64,000 nt of DNA from Streptomyces sp. V2I9 (lineage in GTDB: Bacteria; Actinomycetota; Actinomycetes; Streptomycetales; Streptomycetaceae), in the NCBI RefSeq assembly GCF_030817475.1, contig NZ_JAUSZJ010000002.1, forward strand, positions 5,966,626-6,030,625. The letters are read 5' to 3'. Of the stretch, positions 9,327-19,236 are shown one piece after another. Within the stretch, counting starts at the first letter, position 1, and each line of letters begins with the position of its first letter. The notes beneath the pieces were generated by a model. It did not search any database and was not told where the DNA came from. It worked only from the letters and a program-made list of their open reading frames with translations. Made by a program: the position numbers and the translations under genes.

Positions 9327-9974
9327 ATGGTTCCGGGAACAGTGGGGCAGTTGACCATTCTGCTGGTCCTCGTGCTGCCCGGATTCTTCTACCAGGCGGT
9401 GCGCGAGCGGCTTCGCGGCTCCCTCGCCAGTGAGCAGGAACCGCAGAACCGGCTGGTGCGCGCCATCGCCGCGGGTGCGCTGCTCGACATCGTCTACGCG
9501 GTGGCAGCCGGGCCGTGGCTGGTGCGGCTGCTGGCCGGGGGAGGGGACGGGCCGCTCGCCGGGGTGCTGAGCCGGCCGCGCGAGGCCGGACTCGCCGCGT
9601 TGCTGCTGATCGTCGCCGCGCCGTCCGCGCTGGCGTGGGCGGAGGCGGCCTGGGGGCGGCGGCGCGCACGGGCGCGGTACGAACCGACGCCGACCGCCTG
9701 GGACGCCCTCTTCCGGGACCGGGGGTCCTGCTTCGTCCGGGTGCGGCTCAAGAGCGGGCTGTGGGTGGGTGGTTGGCTGGGCTCGCGGTCGGCCGTCTCG
9801 GCCTACCCGCAGCCGGGCGACCTCTATCTCCAGGCCCAGTACCGGATGGGACCCGACGGCGCGTTCCTCGGCAAGGTGCCCGGTACGGCGGGCGTGTACG
9901 TGCGGGCCGGCGATGTGGACGTTCTGGAAGTGCTGCTGGCGCCTACCGCGCCGGCGGCCGGAGGGAGTGACTGA
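9327..9974 (+). CDS. DUF6338-like membrane protein
   Basis: A 215-residue protein with an N-terminal membrane helix (TILLVLVLPGFFYQAV), a second hydrophobic stretch (IAAGALLDIVYAVAAGPWLVRLL) and a third (AGLAALLLIVAAPSALAWAEAAW). The cytosolic C-terminal domain begins near residue 125 with a strand-rich pattern: CFVRVRLKSGLWVGGWLGSRS, then YLQAQYRMGPDGAF. This layout matches the DUF6338 family, whose function is unknown; I name the family from memory. It is followed three bases later by a small gene (9978-10193), an arrangement that suggests joint translation. ATG 9327 fits the family's start at the first helix. Confidence 0.7.
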   Translation: MVPGTVGQLTILLVLVLPGFFYQAVRERLRGSLASEQEPQNRLVRAIAAGALLDIVYAVAAGPWLVRLLAGGGDGPLAGVLSRPREAGLAALLLIVAAPSALAWAEAAWGRRRARARYEPTPTAWDALFRDRGSCFVRVRLKSGLWVGGWLGSRSAVSAYPQPGDLYLQAQYRMGPDGAFLGKVPGTAGVYVRAGDVDVLEVLLAPTAPAAGGSD

Positions 9975-9977
9975 CCG

Positions 9978-10193
9978 ATGGCGCATGCGGCCGGAACAGG
10001 CGGAGAAGGGGAGTACGGGGCGGGGGACGACGCCGAACTGGCGGCCCTCGTGGCGGAGTTCTCCTTCCGCAAGACCTATCGGCCCACCGACGGGATGGCC
10101 GAGCCGGACGAGGTGCCGCACGGGCCTTCGGGCACGGCGATGGCCGATGCCCCGCCGACCGCGCGGGGCGCCGCGGAGCCGGACGGGTCCTGA
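9978..10193 (+). CDS. Small hypothetical protein, partner of the upstream membrane protein
   Basis: A 71-residue hydrophilic, acidic protein that starts three bases after the stop of the DUF6338-like gene. A GGAGGGAG-like site overlaps the end of that gene. A short amphipathic stretch, ELAALVAEFSFRKTYRP, is the only patterned region; the tail is Pro/Gly-rich and probably disordered. Close coupling to its neighbour is the only clue, so a role with that membrane protein is an inference. Confidence 0.6.
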   Translation: MAHAAGTGGEGEYGAGDDAELAALVAEFSFRKTYRPTDGMAEPDEVPHGPSGTAMADAPPTARGAAEPDGS

Positions 10194-10340
10194 CTGCGGA
10201 CCGGAGGGGGCGGCACCGCAGGATCCCCGGCGGGCCGCCCCCGGCACGGCGCGTTCTCCACGGGCCCCCGCAGGGGCCGGCACGGCACCCTCCGTCTCCA
10301 GAGCTGTCCCTCCCGAGGGGCCTGCGCTCCGGACCCGCGT

Positions 10341-13300
10341 TCACGGCCCCGTGTGGATGTGCGCCGCCCACAGGTGCGGCGCCTGCGCGTAACGGTCGCG
10401 CAGCGCCCTGACCGGGTGGTGCAGGGCCGTGGCCGGATCGATGCGGCGGCCCCGGTCGAGATCCGCCGCCAGCGCCGTGTAGAACTCCTCGGTGAGCCGC
10501 GTCGCCAGCTTGTCCGCGACGGGCCACAAGGTGCCGATCACATGCGGGTACCCGGCCAGTTGGAAGGAGGACGCCAGCTGGACCGCCTCGTCGGAGAGCC
10601 TGATGCCGCCGCGGGCGGCCGAGCAGGCGGACAGCACGGCGAGCTCCGGGGCCCGAGGACGCTGGGCCGCGGCATCGGAGACGGTGAGCCGCCCGTCGTG
10701 CAGGACCAGTCCGGCTCCGTGACGGATCGAGCAGCTCGCTGACGCCGTGGCAGCTTAAGTGGACCCACGGGTGGGCCTCCAGCGCCCGGCCGACCGCCTC
10801 CACCGTCGCCTCGGGCCCGGCCAGCAGCCGCCCCTCGGGGAACAGCTCCCCGAGCAGCGCCACCTCCCGCGCGACACCCGGCAGCGGTGCGGCCCCCGGC
10901 GTCTCGTCCAGCGCCACGACCAGCGGGGCGGGACGTCCGGGACGGCCCGAGGCGGGACCGCCGCGGGAATCGGAGGGCGGACCGTGGCGGCCACCGGGGG
11001 CGAGACCGCCGCGGGCGCGTGCCAGGGCGCGCACGGTCGGGGTGTACGAGGAGACGGCACGGTCCACGACCCAGTCGCCGGAGTCCGCCGCGCCCCGGCC
11101 GGCGGCATGCAGGGGGAGGAAGGAGAGCAGGCCCGTGGCGCACCACCACAGGCGGGGCCAGGGGGCATCCTCGCGCGGTACGGAGTCCAGGCCGAGGCGC
11201 GTGAGGACGGGCGCGGCCACGGTCTCCCAGAGCCAGCCCAGCGTTCCGGAGAGCCGCCGCATCATGGCGACGGCCTCGTCGACGCCGCGCTCGCCGTACG
11301 CCGTGTCGACCCCCTCGACGAACTCCGCCGCCCGCGCTTCGACGTCCCGCAGGGTGAGGCCGGGCAGGGGAACCACGTCGATGCCGGCGCCGGCGGTGAC
11401 GACGAGGGCGTCGCAGCGGTAGCCGCTGACGTTGACGACCACGACCGGCCCGCCTGCCGCGGCCGCGACCAGCTCGGGCACGGACGGCGGCCGCAGGAAG
11501 CCTTCGAGGCCCGGCAACACCCGTATCTCGTCCAGGAGTCGTTCCCAGCGCCGGGCCAGGGCGAGCCGGTCCTCGGCGAGCACCGCCGCCTCGTGGGCCC
11601 CGTCGAACCGGGCCGCCGCGCCGCCGGGCCCGGCGCCCAGGACCGGGGTGGGCCACGGCGGTTCGCTCAGCCGGTCGCGTACCCGCTCGAACTCCGCCGC
11701 GAGGCCGGGATCGAGGGCCCGCAGCCTGGAAACGTCGGACCGGTTCTCCAGGCCCTGGGCCAGCAGCACTCCGCGTCCCTGTTCGAGAAGGGTGAGCGCG
11801 CGTCCCGCCGCACCCGCTTCGATCGCCAGCGCGGCGGCGTCGCTCGCCAGGCCGTCACCGATCAGCAGCCGCGCCTCCTGGTCCGCACGGGCGAGGCCGC
11901 GTGGTGCGATACGGGGCAACAGACCGACGGCGTACGCGTACCCCTCCAGCCCCTCGGCGGGGTTTCCCCCCTTGGCCGCGGCCAGACCCCAGGCACGGGC
12001 GGCCCGGACCCGGACGCCGACGTGCGTGTCCGGACTCCGTGCGCAGTCGCGGGCGAGGCGGGCCGCCTCCGGCAGGTCGATCCGTTCCCCCAGGGCCGCC
12101 CGGTCCAGTCGGACGGTGGCCAGCAGCATCTGCGAGACGCGGTGCAGGGCGTGGCCGGGGGAGGTCTCCGTGAGGGCTTCGAGGGCGGCGGCCTCGGCTC
12201 TCCGCAGTGCTTGCCGGGCGGTCGCCCCGGCGCGCTCCTCCGCCAGACGCGCGAAGGCCATGCACGCGGTGGCGAGCTTCTGCAGGGCGAGGGGGCGTGT
12301 CGGGTGGTGCGCCCCGAACCCGGCGACCACGTCGTCCAGTACCCGCCGGGCCTCGTCGGCGAGCTGCGGGTCCTTCTCCGCCTGCGCCCTGTTGATCAGC
12401 AGGGAGCCCAGGTTGACGGCTGCCATCTCGGAGCCCCAGCGGTCGCCGTGCGTCACGGCCATCGCCTCGCGCAGCAGCCCGGCCGCCTCGTCGGCGGCGG
12501 CGGTGTCGCCCACGGTCTCGTACCAGCAGCGCAGCGCCTCGGCGAGGTTGTTCAGGTGCAGGGACCGCTCCACCGCGGTCGGCGGGCTGTCGTCCAGCGC
12601 GCGCCGCAGCACCGTCACGGCCTCGGCCAGCCAGATCCGGTTGCCGGACACCAGGCCCCGGTCCATGAGGGCGGCGCCCAGGTCGGTGAGCGCCGTCCCC
12701 CGGCGTATTCGCGGCAGTTGGGTCACCGCTTCGCGAAGGGTGCCGACGGCCCGGTCCATCAGCGCCTCGTCCCCGCTCTCGACGGCGCGGGTCCACCGGA
12801 CGAAGCCGAGTCCGGTGAGCAGGGAACCCCGTAGCCCGTACGGCATCGGCTGCGGCGAGTCGAGCGCGGCACGGTAGTGGCGCGCGGCCTCGTCCGCCTG
12901 CCGTTCGTCACGGGTGAGGCGGTGGAGCGCGGCCAGGCTGTTGGCGAGGCCGAGCAGAGCCACGGGTGAGGGGTGGCCCGACGCCATGGCGACCGCCTCC
13001 CGGTGGCAGCGCACGGACTCCTCGAGCGGCGCGGGGTCGGAGGAGAGGCGGGCGAGGTTGCGCAGGGCGTCACCCAGCGCCGAACGGCAGTCGGGCCCGC
13101 TGTACGTCGAGGCGTCGGACGAGGCCACGGCGCGCCGCAGCACCGCGATGCCCTCGTCCAGCGCCCCGGTGTCCGAACAGAACTCCGCGCGCGCCAGCAG
13201 GGCTTCCCCCAGACCCAGGAGCAGGTGCGCGGCGAAGTGGTCTCCCGGCTCCGACAGGGCGACGGCCTCCCGGTGGGCGGCCACCACCTCGGTGAGAAGC

Positions 13301-15210
13301 CCGACCTGTCCGGAGTGCGCCACGATGTTCATCAGGCCGAAGCCGATGTTCGAGCGGCGTACGGCGCCCTCGGCACGGGAGAGCGGTGCCTGCCGCACCT
13401 CCTCGCGGAACAGGCTCACGGCTTCCTCGTAGAGGTCGCGGTCGCCCGTCGTTTCGGCCCGCGCCATGAGGGTTTCGGCGTATTCGGCGTGGAGATCCCA
13501 GAACTCCGGACCGCCGGGGCGGAGCTCTCCGAGGGCCCGGCGCATCTCCGCCGCGCCCGCGCGCCACTCCTCGGCGTCCGCCCCGGCGCGCAGGGCCAGC
13601 GCCGCCCCCAGGCCGAAGCGTGTACCGGCCGCGAAGTCCCTGCCGGGCGGGGGCAGGACGAGGCACGTGTGGAAGCAGTCGGCGGCCTCGTCGGCGTCGC
13701 CCGCCAACAGCAGGCAGCGGCCGAGGGCCCGCAGGACGAGGGCCCGATCGGCGGAGCGGGCGGGGACCTCTCCGGCGAGCTCTCGGAGCAGGGAGACCGG
13801 GGCGTCGAACGCACCGGGGTCCACCACCGGGTTCCGGAGGTTGCCGGCGCTCCGGGCGGCACGCTTCCCCAGCAGCTCCGCGAGGTGGGTGGCGAGCAGC
13901 ACCCGGCGTGCCACGTCGTCGGCGGGTCCGGTCCGCGTCCCGAGGCGGGCATGGGCGATGGCCTCGTCCAGGTCGTCCGGGGAGTTCTCCGCCGAGTGCC
14001 GCGCGTTCAGCGCCAGGGAGAGCGCGTAGTGGGCGCGGGCCCGCACCGGATGGCCCGGCGGAGCGGCGTCGAGCGCCTCACGGGCTGCCGCGCATGCCTC
14101 GTCGAGGAGCTGGGGGCGGCCGGCGTGACCGGCGAACCCGGCCAGCAGCAGCCCGAGATTGGCGAGGTAGGCGGAGCGCTCGAAGGCATTGGAAGCCGTG
14201 GCTGCGGCCTTCCGGCAGGCGGCGATGGCCTCTTCGGCGAGCCCGGCGCGCCCGCCGTCCTCGGCGGCCTCAGCGAAGAGGGCGATCCCCAGGTCGGAGA
14301 GGAGCGCCGCGGGGCCGGTCCCGGCGCTCCCCGGCCCGTCGAGGGCGGTACGCAGCAGCGCGATGCCCTCGGAGCGCAGCGCGGGATCGTCCAGGCGGTC
14401 GGCGGCGAGGCAGAGCGCGGAACCGAGGGTGGCGCTGTGGTGGGCGCGGTGCGGACTGCCGGCCGTGGAGAGCTCCACCGCCTTCCGCAGCGCGGCGACC
14501 GCCTCCCGCAGCGTGCCCTCGTCCCCGGTCGCGTCGGCGAGGTTGCGGAGTGTGTGACCGAAGTTGCCGTGTCTGCGGGCCTGTTCGTCCCGGTCGCCGG
14601 GGGCGCAGGCCACCGCGGCGCGCCCGGTGGCGACCGCGTCGGCGAGCGTCTGACGTCCGGCGCCTTCCTGGTATCCGTAGAAGAGGACGAGACCGAGGTC
14701 CGACAGGCAGACGCCCTGCTCCGGGCTGCCGGGGCCGGAGGCGGTGGCGGCGTGCCGGAGCAGGACCTCCGCCCGGCGCAGGACGCCGGGATCGCGGCTC
14801 TGCTGGAACACCGCCATCATGCCGACGCCGGCGTCGTACGCCAGAGCGGGCTCGGTGGCGCCGCCGTCCGGTTCGCCCGCCATGGTCGCGAAGACCGGAC
14901 GCAGCCCGTACGGCACGCGGTCCGGGTCCTGCTCGCGGACGGCGGAGAACCCGAGCAGAGCGGTGGCGAGCGCGACCCGGTCGGCCGCACCGCGTGCGAC
15001 GTAGCGGAAGAGATCGGCGTAGCCGAGGGCCAGAACGCCCGGGCCCCACGAGCTCCCGTCGGACAGGGTGAGAGCGCCGCGCACCTCGTCGGCCGCCCGC
15101 GCCGCCTCCGGCCCGGCGAACCATTCCAGGACGCCGGGGTCGGCGTCCGCGCGCTCGGCCTGCTGAAGGATGCGGTGCGCCGCGTCCTCGGCCGCCCTCG
15201 CCCGTGCCAT
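10341..15210 (-). pseudogene. TPR-repeat CHAT-domain (caspase-like) protein, frameshifted
   Basis: A giant protein of about 1,620 residues. It consists of many TPR-like helical pairs (for example ALRKAVELSTAGSPHRAHH, ALGRCLLLAGDADEAADCF) from about residue 50 to 1,150, followed by a C-terminal CHAT peptidase domain of the caspase-like clan. The catalytic histidine is in VHLSCHGV (His near 1488). The catalytic cysteine is in VLSACSAARGG, but it lies in another frame. A one-base excess near 10713 (AGCC where AGC would keep the frame) separates the two halves. Restoring the frame gives SRSGLVLHDGRLTVSDAAA, a normal CHAT linker. The downstream half then ends at 10341 with YAQAPHLWAAHIHTGP. Read as printed, the product has His but no Cys. 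It is a true pseudogene, a programmed shift or a sequence error; I cannot tell which. Confidence 0.85.
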
Positions 15211-15429
15211 CGCGCCCCCGTCCGCATCGGCTCCCGCTGTCCGGTCGCGCCTCCGTGCCCGGTTCGGTCACGGTGCGCGCCGGTAGCGGGATCACCCTAC
15301 TGAAGGGGTGCGGCAGGTGCCGGAGCGTCACATCGCATGTGACGCACAGGACTCGGTGGCCGGTCGCCCGCGCCGACGCGTCCGGGCGGCGGCGAAGCCG
15401 GGCGCGCGCCCGTCCGGGGCCGGGGACGC

Positions 15430-15465
15430 CACCGCCCCCGGCGCCGTGCGCTGCCGGGGGCGGTG
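15430..15465 (-). terminator. 13-bp hairpin after malate synthase
   Basis: Positions 15430-15442 (CACCGCCCCCGGC) and 15453-15465 are exact reverse complements with a 10-base loop. The hairpin lies 28 bases past the malate synthase stop on the minus strand and upstream of the CHAT gene start, so it would separate the two transcripts. Confidence 0.6.
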
Positions 15466-15492
15466 TTCCGTTCCCGCAGGGGGCCGGAGGGG

Positions 15493-17112
15493 TCAGCGGA
15501 GCTGCTCGTAGGCGGGCAGGGTCAGGAAGTCCGCGTAGTCCTGGTCCAGGGAGACCTGGAGCAGGAGGTCGTGGGCCTGCTGCCACCTGCCGGCGGTGAA
15601 GGCGTCCTCGCCGATCTCCGCGCGGATCGCGGCCAGTTCCTCGGCGGCGACCTTGCGGGCCAGCTCCGCGGTCGCGTGCTCGCCGTTCTCGAAGACCACG
15701 TCCGCGTTGATCCACTGCCAGATCTGCGAGCGGGAGATCTCGGCGGTGGCCGCGTCCTCCATCAGGTTGAAGATGGCGACCGCGCCCAGGCCCCGCAGCC
15801 ACGCCTCGATGTAGCGGATGCCGACCGCGACGGCGTTGCGGAGGCCGTCGTAGGTGGGCTTCGCGTCGAGGGTGTCGATGGCGATCAGGTCGCCCGGCGC
15901 CACCGAGACGTCCTCGCGGAGGCGGTCCTTCTGGTGGGGCTTGTCACCGAGGACCGCGTCGAAGGAGGCCAGGGCGATCGGGACCAGGTCGGGGTGGGCG
16001 ACCCAGGAGCCGTCGAAGCCGTCGCCGGCCTCGCGGTCCTTGTCGGCCTTGACCTTCTCGAACGCCACCTTGTTGACCTCGGCGTCGCGCCGCGAGGGGA
16101 TGAAGGCCGCCATGCCGCCGATCGCGTGCGCGCCGCGCTTGTGGCAGGTGCGGACCAGGAGTTCGGTGTACGCCCGCATGAACGGGGCGGTCATCGTCAC
16201 CGCGTTGCGGTCCGGCAGGACGAACTTGGCTCCGCCGTCACGGAAGTTCTTGACGATGGAGAAGAGGTAGTCCCAGCGGCCGGCGTTCAGCCCGGAGGCG
16301 TGGTCGCGCAGTTCGTAGAGGATCTCCTCCATCTCGTACGCGGCGGTGATCGTCTCGATCAGGACCGTCGCGCGGACGGTGCCCTGCGGGATGCCGACGT
16401 AGTCCTGGGCGAAGACGAAGATGTCGTTCCAGAGGCGGGCCTCCAGGTGTGACTCGGTCTTCGGCAGGTAGAAGTACGGGCCCTTGCCGAGATCGATCAG
16501 GCGCTGCGCGTTGTGGAAGAAGTAGAGGCCGAAGTCGACCAGCGCGCCGGGCACGGAGACGCCGTCGAGCTGGAGGTGGCGCTCCTCCAGGTGCCAGCCG
16601 CGGGGGCGCATGACGACCGTGGCCAGCTCGTCCGCGGACCTCAGCGCGTACGCCTTCCCGGACTTCGGGTCGGTGAAGTCGATGCGCCGCTCGTAGGCGT
16701 CGGTGAGGTTGAGCTGGCCGAGGACGACGTTCTCCCAGGTGGGGGCGGACGCGTCCTCGAAGTCGGCGAGCCAGACCTTCGCACCCGAGTTGAGGGCGTT
16801 GACGGTCATCTTGCGGTCGGTCGGACCGGTGATCTCCACCCGGCGGTCGCTCAGGGCCGCGGGCGCGGGCGCGACCTTCCAGGAGTCGTCCGCGCGGACC
16901 GCCGCCGTCTCGGGCAGGAAGTCCAGCGTGGAGGTGCGGGCGATCTCGGCGCGGCGCTCACCGCGCCGGGCGAGCAGCTCATCGCGGCGCGGGGTGAACT
17001 GGCGGTGCAGCTCGGCCACGAACGCGAGGGCCGCGTCGGTCAGGACCTCCTCCTGTCGGGGCAGGGGCTCGGCATCGACGATGGCCAGCGTGGACGGCGC
17101 TGGTGCGGACAT
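15493..17112 (-). CDS. aceB: Malate synthase A
   Basis: A 539-residue cytosolic enzyme that condenses glyoxylate with acetyl-CoA to give malate. The family signature is plain as RDHASGLNAGRWDYLFSIVK around residue 265. The acid and metal region VWLADFEDASAPTW near 115 and the C-terminal LMEDAATAEISRSQIWQW block are also present. Length and all conserved regions match isoform A. ATG 17112 has GAAGGAG in front. Placement beside allantoin-degradation genes shows the likely job: using glyoxylate released from ureidoglycolate. The upstream region carries two palindromes (17251-17265 and 17267-17283) that also occur before allantoinase, so it is probably repressed by the IclR-type regulator at 22590-23393. 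Confidence 0.96.
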   Translation of the reverse strand: MSAPAPSTLAIVDAEPLPRQEEVLTDAALAFVAELHRQFTPRRDELLARRGERRAEIARTSTLDFLPETAAVRADDSWKVAPAPAALSDRRVEITGPTDRKMTVNALNSGAKVWLADFEDASAPTWENVVLGQLNLTDAYERRIDFTDPKSGKAYALRSADELATVVMRPRGWHLEERHLQLDGVSVPGALVDFGLYFFHNAQRLIDLGKGPYFYLPKTESHLEARLWNDIFVFAQDYVGIPQGTVRATVLIETITAAYEMEEILYELRDHASGLNAGRWDYLFSIVKNFRDGGAKFVLPDRNAVTMTAPFMRAYTELLVRTCHKRGAHAIGGMAAFIPSRRDAEVNKVAFEKVKADKDREAGDGFDGSWVAHPDLVPIALASFDAVLGDKPHQKDRLREDVSVAPGDLIAIDTLDAKPTYDGLRNAVAVGIRYIEAWLRGLGAVAIFNLMEDAATAEISRSQIWQWINADVVFENGEHATAELARKVAAEELAAIRAEIGEDAFTAGRWQQAHDLLLQVSLDQDYADFLTLPAYEQLR

Positions 17113-17250
17113 GAGCTGTCACTCCTTCAGCGGGCGGCGGCCTCTCACCGGCCGCCGGGTCGCCCGCGACGGCACGGCGTGCCATGGCTCCGGGATACGG
17201 CCGTGGGAGCCGTCTGAGGTGCAGATGGCTTCTGAACAGTGGATAGTAGT

Positions 17251-17265
17251 TTCCTCATGGTGGAA
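17251..17265. promoter_or_regulatory. TTC-N9-GAA palindrome before malate synthase (candidate AllR site)
   Basis: TTCCTCATGGTGGAA is a 15-base inverted repeat (TTCC with GGAA) about 140 bases upstream of the malate synthase ATG. A sequence with the same two ends and the same GTGGAA/GGTGGAA right arm, TTCTACTTTGTGGAA, occurs at 23580-23594 before allantoinase. Assigning it to the IclR-type repressor is inference. Confidence 0.5.
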
Positions 17266-17266
17266 G

Positions 17267-17283
17267 TTCAATGATGTGTTGAT
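17267..17283. promoter_or_regulatory. TTCAAT-N5-GTTGAT palindrome before malate synthase (candidate AllR site)
   Basis: TTCAATGATGTGTTGAT begins two bases after the 15-base palindrome. It matches the perfect TTCAAC-N5-GTTGAA at 23746-23762 in 10 of 12 arm positions with the same 5-base spacer. Both sites lie in front of genes of one pathway, which supports a shared regulator. Confidence 0.55.
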
Positions 17284-17410
17284 GTCGAGATTCTCCGGCT
17301 CGACAGAAGCGGCCCCCCGGTGGCGCGGCGTGCCAGTGCGGCCACGGGCCGTCGACGGCGAACGGGCGGGGCGGGCGGGGGCGGCGTCGCCCGGCGGGCG
17401 GGCCCCGGGG

Positions 17411-18052
17411 TCACTCCAGGCGTCCGAGATCCCGCACGGTGTCGATGTCGTACGCCTCCGCCACGTCCGCGCACTCCACGAGCGTGAGCGCGTCGCGGTG
17501 CTCCCGCAGATACGTCCGCGCGCCCCGGTCGCCCTCGGCCGCCGCCGCGATGTCCCGCCACCGGTCCGCACCGAACAGCACCGGATGGCCCCGCTCCCCG
17601 TCGTACGATGCGGCCGCCAGACTCGTCCGCGAGCGGTACGCGAGACGCACCCGTGCCACCGCCTCCGCTCCGATCCCCGGCTGGTCGACCAGAAGGACGA
17701 GCGCCGCGTCCGCGTCCGCCGCGCTCAGGGCGGCCAGACCCAGCCGGAGCGAGGAACCCATGCCCTCCTCCCAGTCCGGGTTCACGCTCACGGCGCAGCC
17801 CGTCAGATCCGCGCGGGCCCGTACCTCGTCCGCCGACGCGCCCAGCACCACGTGCAGCGGCCCGCATCCACCGTTGCGCAGCGAGCGCACCGCGTGTTCG
17901 ATCAGCGGGCGGCCCCGGTGCCGCAGCAGCGCTTTCGGGCGGCCGCCGAGCCGCCGGCCCCCTCCGGCGGCCAGCAGCACCCCCGCGACCTTGGGGTTCT
18001 TCGTACGGGACACCCGGTCGGGTTCCGTGCTCGTCGTCGTATCCGTCACCAT
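17411..18052 (-). CDS. MobA-like NTP transferase (molybdenum cofactor cytidylyltransferase type)
   Basis: A protein of about 213 residues of the nucleotidyltransferase family that includes MobA and MocA. The nucleotide-binding signature LLAAGGGRRLGGRPKALL is near the N-terminus. A metal-binding Asp is in ALVLLVDQPG, and the later RGHPVLFGADRW block is typical. Members attach CMP or GMP to molybdopterin. In a purine-degradation locus, making the cytosine-dinucleotide form for xanthine dehydrogenase is the natural guess. The start is uncertain: ATG 18052 (chosen) or ATG 18085, neither with a strong ribosome site. It lies downstream of no obvious partner and is separated from malate synthase by the operator region. 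Confidence 0.8.
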   Translation of the reverse strand: MVTDTTTSTEPDRVSRTKNPKVAGVLLAAGGGRRLGGRPKALLRHRGRPLIEHAVRSLRNGGCGPLHVVLGASADEVRARADLTGCAVSVNPDWEEGMGSSLRLGLAALSAADADAALVLLVDQPGIGAEAVARVRLAYRSRTSLAAASYDGERGHPVLFGADRWRDIAAAAEGDRGARTYLREHRDALTLVECADVAEAYDIDTVRDLGRLE

Positions 18053-18242
18053 GAGGTCTGGAATACCACCGCGGCGTTCGCACACGCGACACGCATGTCA
18101 CCCTCAGGGGTAACCCTGATTTCTTTCCGTGGGCTGGCGCACACAGCCTGTCATGGCGTTAACTTGCGGGCGGACCCGGTGACTTGGCCACAGCCCGGGT
18201 GCGGGGGTCACAGCGGCGCCAGGACGTGCGAGGGGGAATGCC

Positions 18243-18557
18243 GTGTTGCGAAGCATGGGGCAGAAGAGACTGGCCAAAAGCGTCGAGGACCCGCGGGTGG
18301 CCGAACTGCGCATGGCGGTCTCCCGGCTCCGCAGAGAGCTGGCCGGCCTCCGGGCCGAGTTCCCGGACCGCCCGATCGCGGAGGACGAGCTGGCGGCCCT
18401 GGACGCCATGGCCGTCAGCGGGGTGCCGGAGATCCCCCGGATGCGTCGCTCCCTGCTGCTGATCGCAGGGGCGATCGGCTCGGTGAGCGCCCTGGCCGCT
18501 GCCCTGCGGGAGCTGCGCAACGCTGTCGACCTCTTCGGGGAGCCCCCGCGCGGGTGA
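18243..18557 (+). CDS. Small conserved actinobacterial protein (DUF5955-like)
   Basis: A 104-residue protein starting at GTG 18243 with GAGGGGGA in front; an in-frame ATG follows at 18255. A charged helical region (EDPRVAELRMAVSRLRRELAGLRAEF) is followed by a mildly hydrophobic helix, RSLLLIAGAIGSVSALAAAL. The pattern resembles small conserved Streptomyces proteins catalogued as DUF5955; the family name is from memory. No function is known. It lies alone between the nucleotidyltransferase and a two-component system. Confidence 0.65.
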   Translation: MLRSMGQKRLAKSVEDPRVAELRMAVSRLRRELAGLRAEFPDRPIAEDELAALDAMAVSGVPEIPRMRRSLLLIAGAIGSVSALAAALRELRNAVDLFGEPPRG

Positions 18558-18600
18558 CATCCCGCGCCCACCGGGCCGGCGGCGTCCGCCTTCCCCCGGT

Positions 18601-19236
18601 TCAGCGGCGGATGAGCCTGCGGGCCGTGGCCGCCGCCACCGCCGACGTACGGGAGTCCACGCCCAGCTTGGCGTAGATGTGCACCAGGTGGGACTTGACC
18701 GTGGCCTGGCTCAGGAACAGCCGCTTGCTGATCTGCAGGTTCGAGAGGCCCTCCCCGACCAGGTGCAGCACTTCCAGCTCCCGCCGGGTCAGCGCCCGGG
18801 CCGGGGTGCGCATGCGGTCCATCAGCCGGTGGGCCACCGAGGGCGCGAGCGCCGAGCGGCCCGCCGCCGCGGTGCGCACCGCGGCCGCCAGTTCCGGCGG
18901 CGGCGCGTCCTTCAGCAGGTACCCGCTCGCCCCGGCCTCCACCGCCGCCAGGATGTCCGCGTCGGAGTCGTAGGTGGTGAGGATCAGGACCCGTGGGCCG
19001 TCCGGTGCCGCGGTGATCGCCGCCGTGGCCTGCGAGCCGTGCATCCCCGCCCCGAACTGGAGGTCCATCAGCACCACGTCGAAGCCGCCCGCCGCCGCCA
19101 GGGCGACGGCCTCCTCGGCGGTGGCGGCCTCACCGGCGACCTCGAAGTCCGGCTCGGTGTCCAGGACCGCGCGCAGCCCCGCCCGTACCACCGGATGGTC
19201 GTCCGCCAGCAGCAGCCGGATCGCCTCCCCGCTCAC
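18601..19236 (-). CDS. NarL/LuxR-type response regulator
   Basis: A 211-residue cytosolic two-component regulator. The receiver domain has the acidic pocket LLLADDHPVVRAGL, the phospho-acceptor Asp in DVVLMDLQFG, the Thr in ILTTYDSD and the Lys in GYLLKDAP. A LuxR helix-turn-helix follows (LTRRELEVLHLVGEGLSNLQISKRLFLSQATVKSHLVHIYAKLGV, read in parts). The GTG start at 19236 overlaps the kinase stop in GTGA, so the pair is translationally coupled. The kinase-regulator operon diverges from the ABC exporter genes at 20726-22485, which are the most likely target. Confidence 0.92.
   Translation of the reverse strand: MSGEAIRLLLADDHPVVRAGLRAVLDTEPDFEVAGEAATAEEAVALAAAGGFDVVLMDLQFGAGMHGSQATAAITAAPDGPRVLILTTYDSDADILAAVEAGASGYLLKDAPPPELAAAVRTAAAGRSALAPSVAHRLMDRMRTPARALTRRELEVLHLVGEGLSNLQISKRLFLSQATVKSHLVHIYAKLGVDSRTSAVAAATARRLIRR

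Noticed and set aside
9943..10340. Continuation of the CHAT gene's upstream frame to 9943 (C-terminal 130 residues, Arg/Pro-rich)
   Set aside because: The real CHAT sequence changes frame near 10713; the open continuation is a shadow of GC-rich DNA with no similarity and overlaps other genes.
12973..15303. Long plus-strand open frames opposite the CHAT-TPR gene
   Set aside because: Composition (Arg/Gly-rich) and lack of family motifs mark them as antisense shadows of the highly GC-biased coding strand.
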